Below, piece after piece: positions 41,401 through 50,403 of a stretch of 64,000 bases of DNA (its first letter is position 1; every line of letters begins with the position of its first letter). A model generated the notes under the pieces. That model saw nothing but the letters and a program-made list of their open reading frames with translations, made no database searches and was not told the DNA's origin. This stretch comes from Gymnorhina tibicen (Eukaryota > Chordata > Aves > Passeriformes > Artamidae), in NCBI GenBank assembly GCA_013399875.1, contig VXAZ01009368.1, positions 752,061-816,060 of the forward strand. Reading direction: 5' to 3'. The position numbers and the translations under genes are program-made.

Positions 41401-44400
41401 AGTTTTTAAAATTTATTAGAGCTTTCTGCTATACATCCCTATTCAGCTTTAGCTGTGCCTCTAATGCAAGTACAGCCCTAATCAGTGTTACTTGGGAAGT
41501 CTCTGAATGCAGGTCCTGGCCTAAAAAAAAAACACACACTCACACAAAATAATGCTATTACAAATTTTTATGGAGTAACCACAGTTAATACTAAAAAAAT
41601 AAAAAAAAAAAGGAAAATACATTTGGACAGCTTTTAAGGATGCTGAATATTTGTAGAGCTGAACATTTATATCCAGGATCTTTAAAAACTTAGTACAACA
41701 CTCTCATCATAGTGCACGTTTATCCGCTGGACAACAAAATAGACAGAAGGAAAAACTGCTTCTACTCTGTGCAGGCAAGTTTATTACTGACTGCATCACT
41801 GAGATGAGTAAGACCAAACTCTGCAATAAGACCAAATAAATCATTGTCCCCCTGGACCCAAATGATACAGAGTCATAATCTGGAAAACCACAAGGCAGAC
41901 CAGTTGAACTACAACTATCACTATGAAAAATAAAACAACAATAACAACAACAAACAAACAACTAAAAAACCCCAAAAAAACCCACACTAAAACCAAACAA
42001 AAAACTCCAAAAAAACCCAAACAAACAAACCAAATCAAACAAAAAACAAAAAACCCAAACAAACAAAAAGCTGGTATCTTCTGCCTTGCAGAACTAAGGC
42101 AAAAACCCTTATATCTGCTGAGATAAAGGTCTACAAGCATGATACAAAGTTATTACCACAGCAGCTCCCTTTCATCAGTAGATTTTAAAAAATGGCTTAA
42201 AACAGATACTAAAACTACAGGTTCCACCAGACCCCTACAAAAATCAAATATTGTGAATGCTATTTGCCTTCTCTCTCTCCTACATCACACTTTCTTACTA
42301 GAACAATATACAGAAGAAACAAATTGAAAAGATCTGTGTAATGAAGCCTCCATGAAAAAAGGCATCCGTCCTTATTACCCCTTGCTCATCTTACAAAGTG
42401 CTGTGCATAACCTAATACAACATCTTTTTCAACCCACGACAAGATGAGTGAGTCTCTGTATTTAACAAACAGATACCAGAAACACCTAAATACACAGCAG
42501 GACCTTAGGAAACATCATCTACATTCACCAGAACCCTATTTTTAATTAGTAGGGTATGTCATTGATCAGAACAACGGGGCCATTTTATCACTGTCACTGG
42601 GTATTGTTATTGACATTGTAGCCCAATCAATTGTTTTCTCTCCCTGTTCTTAGCAATCCAAATGCCTGCCCAAGCAATACAAATCACTGTATTTAGATAG
42701 TATAGATACAAACCAGGAAGGCATGCAAAAATAATAGCTTAAACATGCAGTCACTTGTGCTTATGCAAACAATAGTAACATCTGCAATAGTAATTTGAAG
42801 TTCTCAAACTTTTTTTTTTTGCCTAATGATTAAAATGCTTCAGATCAGGGTAATTACTGTAAGAATAACCGTGCTAAAAATTATGACTGTCTGTACACCC
42901 ATCTTGGTGTCAAAGAGCATTACTAGTGAAGAGAAAAACATAAAGAGAACTTTTTCCAAACGCACAGTTCTACATAATGTCAAGTCAAAGAACTGCAATT
43001 AAAAATCACTTTTTTACTAAAATCACCTAAAGTTCCTATGTCATCTAAATTTGTGTCTACAGATAAAATATGACAAACTACTTCTCAGGTATGATGCCAA
43101 AGAAAGTGTCATTGTTGGTAAAATTATTCTACAGTTGCTAATGTAAGCAACTTTATATGCACATCATATGGTTACCTGCATCATTAAAACATTAAACTTT
43201 GCTTGAAAAGTAAAAGCCACAGAAACTAACAATGACAACACACACTGCATAAAAGGTCTGAAAATATTAACATACAGCAAGATTATTTTTCAAAACTTAT
43301 ACATCAAACTCCTTGAACCTTTGTCCCAGGCAGAAGTCTCAGAATCTGCACCTATCCTAAATCACATGTCAGTCCCAACCAGCAGTACTAACCTATAAAT
43401 AAAGTCTTCAGCAAAGAAAGCAAAACACAGTCCAGGAATGTGAATACATGAACTACTCCTTTTTCTAAAAACTAGAGGTACTCCATAACTTGAGATCTTG
43501 AAAACAGACCCAACCCAACCACTGTTACACAAATATGGCATCCCAAGTACAAAGCTGCCATGCAAACAACCCTGTTGGAAGAATAAGAATTCAGAGATGC
43601 GATCTCAGACTAAGCCTAAAAGTCACTCAGTTACATAGTTCCAAATAACAGGGGCAAATACCTGTCCAAAACCACAATCCAGGAAAGCCTAACAAAAGGC
43701 AGTATGTCCTGCAAGACAGTGACATCAATGTTGAAGTTTTTTTTAATAAAAAAGAGACAAACACTTTGAATTTCAGGTGAAGTCTATAAAAAAGGGAGGG
43801 GCAAGAGTTCTCCTGGAAAAAGAACAAAAGGACATACATGATTGATCCACTTTGTAAAAATGGCATAACAGGTAGACAACTCCCCTAAGGACTATTCTAG
43901 CGAGATTTCTTTACACCGCATTTGATCCTTTCTTTCTTATGCTGAAACAAAAGATAGAGGTGTATTGGAATGAATACATATATATTTTAATATATTAGCA
44001 TAACATACAGCTGTGTAATTTGTGTTCGCATTTTCAATACACTACAACATCTACATATCAGCACGTGTAGCCTCAAACACTTACTAGGAATAACACATTT
44101 ATTTGTTCAGAGTTCATGACATTTCCAGCAAGTATCAGCTGAACCTGTAACATTTGCAACTTTTGGTATCACAGTAACAACTGATACATCTCACTTTGAG
44201 TCACTACCTCCACCAAAGATTTCTGTCCTACAGAGAGCCGGTAGGACTCATCTGTAATGGTGCATCCATTTTGCTGCCATTCCTGTTTGCTTGTTACAGA
44301 GGAAAAACAAAACACAGGAGCTCTGATTTAAACAAAGGACCACAGGAACCAGGATTATGTTAGGAGCTTTGTCCACAAGGAAGTGCAGGTGTGCCAGTAA

Positions 44401-47400
44401 ACATATAGGGAATTAACAAGTAGTACCCACTCCCACACACTCCCACAGCTGAAACTTCCAGGAGTTTCTGTGATCATGACCAGAGTAGCAGAATGAATAG
44501 CATTAACAATGCTATTTCTACAAAAAAAAGTAACACAGATATTTACAGTTTATGTTCCTGGACTTAACAAGTTATTGCTTCTGGTCAAACAACAGATGTT
44601 TGAAGAAGTTACTGTCACTTTGCAACAGCAGTTTTAAAACACAGATGTTCAAAAGTAAATTCAGTTCCATCTTCAGAATGTTTTATCACAGAAGCTCTAT
44701 TAAAATTCAAATTAATGCCAATATTGTCAGTCATTCAGCTTCATCCATCATTTTCAAGCTCATTTTCAGGATGAAATATGTAGAGCCATTCAATTAACAG
44801 GTGTGTGTGGGGGAGAAGATGTAATTGAAACCTGTAAAACTCTGCCCAGATAGTGTAAGAACTTTTGTTCTAAGCATTCAGAAATACCCCGGGAAGGAGA
44901 TTCATAGGAACTAGCAGCATTTCAGAAAACTGTACAGAATACCAAATATCACTGCATATACCCCATTCAGTGGGTAAACTCCACTGATATGTATCAATAT
45001 TCGGGTTTTTTGAACAACTGTGGACATTTTGCAAGGCTTTCCAGACCCACAGTTACAGCAATATAAGTCATGAACTTTCTGTGAATGCCATTCTACAACA
45101 GATGCTAGGTCCTAAAAGCTCTGATTGTTACATGGCCTCACCAAATAATATTTTTAGTTATTTGGAGACATTATTCGTAGTTACTACACATGAAATATCA
45201 AAAACCACTGGAATATGAGGAATAACATCTAGACTGTGAAAATCACATTATAGTTTAGAATTAGGACGCAATTCTAACAAAGAACTGAAAGGCAGCAGGA
45301 ATCAAGGTATTTTAACAAAGCTCACATCAGACTATGTCAGAAATGAAAAAACCCCACAGAATTACAGTATATGCCTTGAGTATTACCTGTTGACATTTTT
45401 ATCCCTTTTTTGGTGGTTCACTCCGGAATCTAGCCAAATACCCTGAGAAATCATCACCATAAGGACTACAAGATTGCTGGGAACAGCTTTCATTCAAATG
45501 AAAAGCATTAGAACAGTACTACTACATTAAATAATCTTATTTTCTGTGTACTACAAAAATTGGTTTGAGATTTGTAAGTATCAGGGAAGTATGTGAATTC
45601 TCATTGAACTTCAAGTTCTGCAGACTTCCATTCTCCTTTTTCTGGAATAGATTTCATTTTTTCTATTATACATACTTCACATTAAATAAGCTACAGTTCA
45701 CCAATTGTTAAGGAACAAGTATCCTGCATTTACCTGTACAAAAGACACATCCTATTATTATTTGGTTCTTTTTTTCCTTCTTGTGCAATTTTCTTATTCA
45801 CTAATGACATAAAAGAATTCAAAAATAACAGTATAGTCAGTTGCCTTAAAACAAGAGTTGCTCCATCAGTGGCAAACTGCAGAGAAAAGCAACAGCAGTT
45901 ATCTGTTCCAAAACTTGCCCTGCCACAACCACCTAATATATCCAGTTGTGCCATTCATAGATTCGCTACCGTGGTCCATACCATGAATAATCATGCAAGA
46001 GATTTCCTTCCAGTGACTGGGTATCTTTCATGACACCACCTTTGAGAGGATCTGGAGTGCAAATGAATTTATGTCACATAAGGGAGAGCTGGTAAGATGT
46101 GATTTTCTGGTACCAGCTCAGCAGTCCCAACACCTCTCACCTCAGCCCTCTTAGGCCAAATACAAGCATACACTGACAGCAGCAAGCATGAATAAACCAG
46201 GTATTTTGTTTATTGATAAACGATGTTTGACTACTGTTTAGTTCCTTATCAGCTTCAAAATTCCACCAGGCTTCTTGCTTTCCTGCCATCAACCTCACAT
46301 GACAACACAGGCACAGCATAGTCAACTTCCTTCCTGCGTTCAGCAGTTGATTACTCTGGGGTTGATGACGACAAATACAAGTCTAACAGATGAGAACAAG
46401 TCTCACATTTAAGGTGAACCTGAATGTTCTCTGGCCCTCTTTCTCCCTTACCATGTAAACAAAAAGCAGCAGCTATTTTTCCTGTAGATAACAACCTTCA
46501 AGCTGAAGGACAAGGTGCTGAAACAAGTGCTGAACCAATCAGCTTTTTCCCCCAAGCCTTTTTACAGCTATACAAGCTGAATATACTAAACAATAGCAAG
46601 GATTTTTCAAATTAATTTTAAGGTGAACAACTTTTTCCTCCAAGATAGATTTCCCTAATTGCTAACGGCAGCACATGAACACTTCTCTGTCCATCTGAGA
46701 TAGGGAAAGATGACAGAAAATATAAAAACTGAATTTCTACTGCAAAAGTAATAAGTTGCCCTTAAACATCAGAAATAAAAGCAGAACAGGATGCATGTGT
46801 TCATTGAACCATAGGTAACATTTAATATGTATTTTTGATTTTTTTTTTTAAACAGGCCTTAACATATACAGTATGAATATATAAAATACATTAATCTTGT
46901 CATGTTTATTTATATATAAAGTACATCCCAGGATATTTCATGATTCTTAGCTGGCTACAGTTTTATACAGAAGTGTGCATATTATCGAAGTTTCTTTAGG
47001 TGTGCGTGGAAAAACATAATCCAGCTTTAAAATATGCACTACCAGTCTGTCTGAATAAATCTCAAAAGCACAAAGGGCACTATGGACAAACACTAAGTAT
47101 GAAAGTCTTTGTCCTCACTGCAAAGCGAACTATAGCAAGACTGGCAAAGACTCCTACAGACTGCTTAGCTCAAGCAAAAGAAGTTATCCTACAAATTAGC
47201 TGCGAGGCCAATAAAGGTTAGCAACTGATGAGTTGTATTAACTGATGTTGCACAGCAGCAGGACAGTCAACTGGAGTTAAAAACACCACCACACTTAAGT
47301 TAAGGATGTGTGTATAAGACTTCCAAAAGACTGTAAATTCTTCACTGAAGAAATAGATCACAGCAAGTCAAAGACTCTTGGAAGTCCAGAAACAACGGCA

Positions 47401-49680
47401 CTGAATTAAACCTGATGAACCAACTCTAGTGTATTTTAATGGGTGTTTGTTTCTAGACATCTTCAGAGATAGGCATTACACCCTTTTAGGCAAAATCCTC
47501 AAGCTTACATGCACATGATAGGTTTCTGCATATCAGAGACCTCAGTGACTTCACTTCAACACTCTCATAAGTATCTGACATCAGGACCTTTGCTGCAGTT
47601 TCCACAGGAATGCAAGGCTTCTTCAGAGTCTGTGCTGAAGATAAAGATTAGAAAAGCAGGATGAATCATTCATAAAGACATAGAAGCTGTAGTTCAATTA
47701 CAAGCTTAGATCCATAAGACTTACAAGTTGTAATTCGACTATCTGCACTGCCGTATTTCCCCTTTGACTCCACACAAGACAGCTGTGGTAGACTCTACAC
47801 AAGCATTCCCATGCTTTTGTTACAGGCCCATAGGACACCTTCCAGAGGTGCTCTCACAAATCCAAGGCAAGGTATTCTTAAAGGAGAATGACCAACCTGC
47901 TCAACTCACATTAGGAAAAATAAAACCAATAAAGTGAGTGAAGAGGCTGGTGTAAGTATTCTAATTCTCAGAGCTCAAATGAGCAATTTATTAATCAAGT
48001 GATCAAGTATAAAGAAACGCAGTAAATGAGCCTGTCAATTCTTAAAGATTTTACATACCTACAAGAAGTTGCACAAAAGTAATGAAAAACATAAATAATC
48101 ACTTTTGCGGAGGATCAGTAAGTTAATTACACAGATTATGAAAGACCATAACTCTGAAAGATGTCATCTAAACTAGAAGGAATGTAATCCACAGTCTTTG
48201 GAGGGCAATGTTGATCAAAGACAGAAGGCAAGAAGCAAATCTCTAATGAGCTGGTAGTTCCTTGCTAGTTTCTACAGCTTGCCAAATCTGCTTATAAAGC
48301 CATGATTAAACAGTTTGTCTAAAGAAGCACAATGACACCTTCAATAAACCTGGGTAACCATCTGACTTACGGACTCAACCCGTCACATCTACAGAATTTT
48401 TCAGATCACCAAAAACACTCCTGGTTAACAACTCCCGGTACCTTTTACACTCTGGACTAAGTTTTTGCCTACCTAATCCTCCTCTTTGTTCTCAAGCACA
48501 GCACCTACTGAAAAACAAATTTCAGTGAGAGCTTTCTCTGATTCAATTCTCTAAGGAATAGGGATAGTGATGATAACACTGCCCTACCTCAAGACAAAGG
48601 ACAAACCTACTACAAACTGTCAGACATTCAAGTATTAATTAGTGAGATGGGGAAAGCTACTACTATGGCAGACTGTCCTACAAACTTGAGAATGTTCATA
48701 AAAAAACCTTTGTCCAGTTTAAGAATCAAGAAAACATAATGTACGCCTAACCTGTTTTGCACAGCTTTAAACTACCTTTTTTTGTTAGTTATCCCATCCA
48801 GACAAAGAAGTTAATACATTTTATTCATTACGAAACAGATTTATCACATTTTATTCATTATGTCACTGTATTTGAAACTAGAACAACAGCACCAACTATT
48901 CTGTTCTTAGCAAGTCCATTTACTTCAGATCCTACAACTGCTCCCTCCAGTCCTTGTATCCATAGCCAATGCTCTACAAGAAGCAAAAGAGGAAAGAAAC
49001 CTCAAACAAGGAAGTATAATCACATCATCCATTGTAAGAGAGCTATCCAATGGAGATACCAAAATTATGGAGCGAAGTTTTTTCTTGCTCACAACAACAG
49101 TATGCCTAGAAATTATTCAGAATTATGGGAAGCAAAGAAACGTTCGATTTTTGCCTGGAAACAATTTGATGGCAGTCCTTTAAACCGTCTTCTCCAAACT
49201 GTTTAAGTCCAGTAGTGTATCTTTCAGGAAATTTGAAGTTTTTTTAATTCCCACACTCAGGAATGGTGTCCGTGCTAGCACCCAAGAACTAGCTCGCAAC
49301 ATATTCACTAACGACGCCCAAACCAGCACCCCGCCATGGGAATGCCTCTAGTAAGTGAACTCCTGGCAAGGGACCCGAGTTGCGCGGAGTTGCGGGCGGC
49401 GGGGCCGGGCGATCGAAGGCCGCACCCGCGGGCGCGGGGCCGGCGCCGGGAGCACCCGGGCCGAGGACGCCCTGCGCATCCTCCCGCCGCCACCGCAGCC
49501 CGTCCCGGCCCCGGCCCCGCCGCCGGGACACGGGAACAGCGGCCCGGGAGAGGNGCAGAGGCCGCCGCGCCGGCCCTGCCCGTACCTGCTGTGCCGCTGC
49601 GCCGCGGCGGCGCTGCTGTAATAGGCCGCCCTGCGCTGGGCGCTGCGCGGCACCGGGCGCAGCGGGATCTGGTCCGCCAT
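2440..49680 (-). CDS. ATP9B: ATP9B (P4-ATPase, probable phospholipid flippase), 5' seven coding exons; 3' part outside window
   Basis: Seven minus-strand exons join in phase into 754 coding bases, about 251 residues, starting [10 protein letters not shown] and running to FLRTSEKTG. Three features fit ATP9B rather than its paralogue ATP9A: the MADQIPL start, the acidic segment with SEEGFEN and DYHTLPRAR, and the length of the N-terminus. The known protein is about 1,150 residues, so roughly a fifth is here. ATP9 proteins are P4-ATPases of the endomembrane system. ATP9B is placed at the trans-Golgi network and is reported not to need a CDC50 subunit; its lipid substrate is not settled. Visible parts are a cytosolic N-terminus (1 to about 145), TM1 (about 146-167), TM2 (about 170-190) and the start of the actuator domain ([16 protein letters not shown]). 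The DGET loop, the DKTGT phosphorylation site and the remaining helices lie to the left of the window. All introns are GT-AG. No frameshift is seen. Confidence 0.96.
4500..4720 (-). repeat. CR1 LINE fragment, 3' part
   Basis: The plus strand reads antisense to CR1: it begins with the AATCATAGAA-type terminus, followed by GTTGGAAGGGACC, AGAGTCCAACTCC and the TTCCAGGGACTGACC region. The element is 5'-truncated and lies in the same orientation as ATP9B. Confidence 0.85.
4729..5092 (-). repeat. Second CR1 LINE fragment, 3' part
   Basis: A fresh CR1 3' terminus (AATCATAGAATGATTTGGG) starts about ten bases after the previous fragment ends. It continues through the TCCAGCTTGACCTTGAACAC, CTCTGGGCAACCTGTTCCAG and CAGTGAAGAATTTCT segments. 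It is a separate insertion rather than a continuation, because the CR1 3' end occurs twice. Confidence 0.85.
8395..8475. repeat. AT-rich low-complexity tract
   Basis: Almost pure A/T with repeated TATATA and AATATA units. Confidence 0.6.
8845..8903 (-). CDS. ATP9B: ATP9B exon 6 (start of actuator domain)
   Basis: This 59-base exon has two bases completing a glycine codon, then 19 codons reading [19 protein letters not shown]. The VGDLI element is common to P-type ATPase actuator domains. The acceptor follows a long T run (TTTTTAAG) and the donor is AAAAG|GTTGAT. It ends in phase 0. Confidence 0.95.
8904..17734 (-). other. ATP9B intron 5
   Basis: AT-rich intron of 8.8 kb. I see no CR1, LTR or RNA gene. 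An open frame of 189 codons on the plus strand (10797-11366) is discussed as a finding. A palindromic AT-rich patch lies near 15050-15150. Confidence 0.8.
15050..15150. repeat. AT-rich, self-complementary patch
   Basis: Alternating TTTAAATTTACATAAATTTT-type and TTTATAAATTAATGTAAATT-type segments can pair with one another. This is simple low-complexity sequence. Confidence 0.5.
17735..17843 (-). CDS. ATP9B: ATP9B exon 5 (end of TM2 and cytosolic linker)
   Basis: This 109-base exon has 36 codons plus one base. It reads [20 protein letters not shown], then [16 protein letters not shown]. It completes TM2 and enters the cytosolic segment leading to the actuator domain. The acceptor is TTTAACAG and the donor [20 protein letters not shown] and NSQLYSKLT are typical of ATP9B. 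Confidence 0.96.
17844..21436 (-). other. ATP9B intron 4
   Basis: AT-rich intron with no recognisable repeat, coding or RNA feature. Confidence 0.85.
21437..21550 (-). CDS. ATP9B: ATP9B exon 4 (TM1 and start of TM2)
   Basis: These 114 bases are exactly 38 codons, phase 0 to 0. They encode [20 protein letters not shown], then [20 protein letters not shown]1 is [21 protein letters not shown] (its first 20 residues are shown by the two pieces). The hydrophobic stretch starting at YTYWAPL runs into the next exon and forms TM2. The acceptor is ATTTTAG and the donor CTG|GTAAAC. Confidence 0.96.
21551..24720 (-). other. ATP9B intron 3
   Basis: AT-rich intron. An A/T-only stretch (ATTATATTATATAATATTAT type) sits near 21660-21775. 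Otherwise nothing is recognised. Confidence 0.85.
21660..21775. repeat. AT-rich low-complexity tract
   Basis: Repeated TATAT and TATTATA units. No other function is suggested. Confidence 0.6.
24721..24871 (-). CDS. ATP9B: ATP9B exon 3 (cytosolic segment before TM1)
   Basis: This 151-base exon has one base completing codon 90, then 50 codons. It includes [33 protein letters not shown] and the P4-ATPase-type [12 protein letters not shown] just before the first helix. The acceptor is TTTTCAG and the donor CCTGGG|GTAAGG, a strong site. It ends in phase 0. The NQKYN and FTFIPG elements are shared across the ATP9 group. Confidence 0.95.
26405..26530 (+). repeat. CR1 LINE, short 3' terminal fragment
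   Basis: The segment contains CCTGATCTAGTG, TGCCCATGCCAGG and TTTCAACCCAAATCATTC, then two copies of the CR1-type terminal octamer ATTCTATG (26515-26530). It is about 125 bases, heavily 5'-truncated, and opposite in orientation to ATP9B. Confidence 0.88.
29284..29944 (+). mobile_element. Solo LTR of an endogenous retrovirus (ERVL-like, 661 bp)
   Basis: The element begins TGTCTTGGGGTGAC and ends CCTAAACCGTCACA. It is flanked on both sides by the 5-bp direct repeat CCAGT (29279-29283 and 29945-29949), an exact target-site duplication. TG...CA ends and a 5-bp duplication fit an ERVL-type LTR. A poly(A) signal AATAAA lies at 29793-29798 on the plus strand, so the LTR is antisense to ATP9B, the orientation usually tolerated in introns. 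No internal retroviral sequence is present, so it is a recombined solo LTR. Open frames inside it are incidental. Confidence 0.88.
33201..33354 (-). mobile_element. Short GC-rich insertion with target duplication, possibly an unresolved LTR
   Basis: A GC-rich block of about 150 bases sits in AT-rich intron. It is bounded by the direct repeat AGCATTTA (33195-33202 and 33354-33361). Read on the minus strand, an LTR-like parse starts TGTTGTAGTCCCC and ends in TA, with 5-bp GCATT duplications. A single N at 33203, right at one edge, suggests that sequence may be missing. The family is not identified. Confidence 0.45.
34061..34234 (-). CDS. ATP9B: ATP9B exon 2 (acidic cytosolic N-terminal segment)
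   Basis: This 174-base exon covers the rest of codon 32 to the first two bases of codon 90, beginning [20 protein letters not shown] and ending [15 protein letters not shown]. The acceptor is TTTGTCCAG and the donor CTAG|GTTTGT. The segment is strongly acidic over residues 36-60, then basic (RARISQRRR). A YHTL tetrapeptide at residues 61-64 fits the YxxPhi sorting-signal pattern. The N-terminal region of ATP9B has been tied to Golgi localisation, so a sorting role here is a reasonable inference but is not shown by the sequence. Confidence 0.95.
35150..37785 (+). mobile_element. CR1 LINE, long but degenerate copy (ORF2 remnants)
   Basis: Plus-strand sequence matches CR1 ORF2 from the endonuclease part through reverse transcriptase to the 3' region. 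Recognisable pieces include [49 protein letters not shown] and [12 protein letters not shown]; the last carries the F-A-D-D catalytic motif at 36991-37002. Later segments read [10 protein letters not shown] and then [13 protein letters not shown] remnants. Frames are broken by several stops and frameshifts, so it is inactive. It is truncated at the 5' side, and it stops near CTTGCTTGAGCAGG without the usual octamer end. An AT-rich block interrupts it at 36196-36336. It is antisense to ATP9B. Confidence 0.9.
36196..36336. repeat. AT-rich block interrupting the CR1 copy
   Basis: About 140 bases of TATATA and ATAT sequence lie between the CR1 endonuclease-side segment (ending near AGTAGGCAT) and the reverse transcriptase segment (starting ATGGGCCCTGAGGGG). 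This is not part of normal CR1 and looks like a local expansion or insertion. Confidence 0.7.
40440..40760. other. GC-elevated block of unknown origin in intron 1
   Basis: About 300 bases have clearly higher GC than the surroundings. The left edge reads CAGTATTTCTCAAAC, reminiscent of hAT transposon termini, but I could not find a matching right end or target duplication. It could be a decayed DNA transposon or simply a GC-rich intronic patch. Confidence 0.25.
41926..42069. repeat. A/C-rich low-complexity tract lacking G
   Basis: 144 bases contain no G on the plus strand and consist of AAAC, CAACAA and AAACCC-type units. In the ATP9B transcript this would be a U/G-rich stretch in intron 1. 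Confidence 0.75.
49586..49680 (-). CDS. ATP9B: ATP9B exon 1 (start codon)
   Basis: This exon encodes residues 1-31 plus two bases of codon 32: [19 protein letters not shown], then [12 protein letters not shown]. The ATG at 49680-49678 has A at -3 and G at +4, a strong initiation context, and gives the family N-terminus. The donor CAG|GTACGG follows at 49585. The exon is GC-rich and alanine/arginine-rich and lies inside the CpG island. An in-frame upstream ATG at 49740 would add 20 residues, but it is not favoured because the homologous start is MADQ. Confidence 0.95.
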
Positions 49681-49683
49681 CTT
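49674..49683 (-). promoter_or_regulatory. YY1-type motif over the ATP9B start codon
   Basis: The minus strand reads AAGATGGCGG, the core of the YY1 element often found just downstream of TATA-less CpG promoters and overlapping the initiator ATG. Occupancy is inferred. Confidence 0.6.
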
Positions 49684-49725
49684 GGGGGCTCCCCCCCACC
49701 ACCCGCCGGGCGCCGCCCGGGCCCG

Positions 49726-49733
49726 TGACGTCA
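49726..49733. promoter_or_regulatory. CRE palindrome TGACGTCA (proximal)
   Basis: A perfect 8-bp CREB/ATF binding palindrome, 46 bases upstream of the ATP9B start codon. Confidence 0.75.
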
Positions 49734-49747
49734 AGGCCAACGCCCAG

Positions 49748-49755
49748 TGACGTCA
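49748..49755. promoter_or_regulatory. CRE palindrome TGACGTCA (distal)
   Basis: A second perfect CRE, 22 bases from the first (about two helical turns), 68 bases upstream of the ATP9B start. Confidence 0.75.
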
Positions 49756-49989
49756 GGAGGGGCGGGGGCTCGGGGTAAACACGGGGCGGGTGGGGCGCGG
49801 GCGGCGCGCGGGGGCGGCGGGCGGGCGCGCGCCCCCCGGCCGCCCGGGGNGCGGGGTCGGCGGGCGCGCGCGCTCCCCACAGCCTCCGTGGGGCTGGCGG
49901 AGCTCGGGGCTCAGACGGCGGGGTCTGCGGGGACCCACCGTGCGGGAACGGAGAGCAGGGAGCCGGGCTCTGCTCCATGCTGCCAAGCT

Positions 49990-50230
49990 GCAGGACAAGA
50001 GGCAACGGGCAGAAGCTGATGCACAGGAAGTTCCACCTGAATTTGAGGAAGAACTTCTCTCCTGTGCGGTTGCCCAGAGAGGGTGTGGAATCTCCCTTAC
50101 TGGAGATACTCAAGAACCGTCTGGACGCAGTGCTGTGCCATGGGCTCTAGGGTGACCCTGCTTGAGCAGGGAAGTTGGACCAAATGACCCCGTGTGGTCC
50201 CTTCCAAACTGATCAGTTCTGTGATTCCAT
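49990..50230 (+). repeat. CR1 LINE 3' fragment beside the CpG island
   Basis: The segment contains CAGGACAAGAGGCAACGGGC, AATTTGAGGAAGAACTTCTC, TTGCCCAGAGAGGGTGTGGA and CCTGCTTGAGCAGG, and ends TTCTGTGATTCC. It is a 5'-truncated copy with a small internal deletion. Confidence 0.88.
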
Positions 50231-50330
50231 AATTATTCAGCTTCTGAGGTACCACACCTGCCAGTGATGGTTTCCTGCCATTAAACAGAGACAGGTATTG
50301 TCACATGGAAATGGACATTCTGTATGTCAG

Positions 50331-50403
50331 GGATGATGAACCAGTCTGTGGGATTTCACAGGGTTGATACGCAAGTCACCACCAGCAAAAGCTGGTTTGG
50401 AAG
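50331..50403 (+). CDS. Candidate gene, first coding exon
   Basis: The acceptor is TTCTGTATGTCAG and the donor GGAAG|GTACAT. Two bases precede a double ATG (50333 and 50336; the second has A at -3). It encodes [20 protein letters not shown], then WFG, plus AG, which with the next exon's A makes arginine. A 5' non-coding exon is implied, perhaps in the CpG island, where a GGG|GTAAAC donor-like site lies at 49775; this is not resolved. Confidence 0.55.

Larger units (their letters stand above)
34235..49585 (-). other. ATP9B intron 1
   Basis: This 15.4-kb first intron holds a 2.6-kb CR1 copy (35150-37785), a GC-elevated block of unknown origin (40440-40760) and a G-free A/C tract (41926-42069). 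The rest is AT-rich with no recognised gene or RNA. Confidence 0.85.
49320..49970. promoter_or_regulatory. CpG island and ATP9B promoter region
   Basis: About 650 bases of dense CpG spanning ATP9B exon 1 and its upstream flank, in sharp contrast to the AT-rich surroundings. It contains GC boxes (for example GGGGCGGGGG at 49759-49768), two TGACGTCA sites and a YY1-type motif. No TATA box is seen next to exon 1. Two single N bases (49554, 49850) lie in it. Such islands are often bidirectional, and a plus-strand gene candidate begins just to the right. Confidence 0.85.

Noticed and set aside
48757..49206. 149-codon plus-strand open frame near ATP9B exon 1
   Set aside because: It is antisense in intron 1, with no recognised domain, no splice context and composition typical of chance. 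It also contains a local duplication of ACATTTTATTCATTA (48816-48830 and 48846-48860).
49289..50113. Long open frames on both strands in the CpG island (up to 274 codons)
   Set aside because: Stop codons are rare in GC-rich DNA. The frames cross N bases, overlap exon 1 in other frames and include CR1 sequence. Only the MADQ frame fits a known protein.
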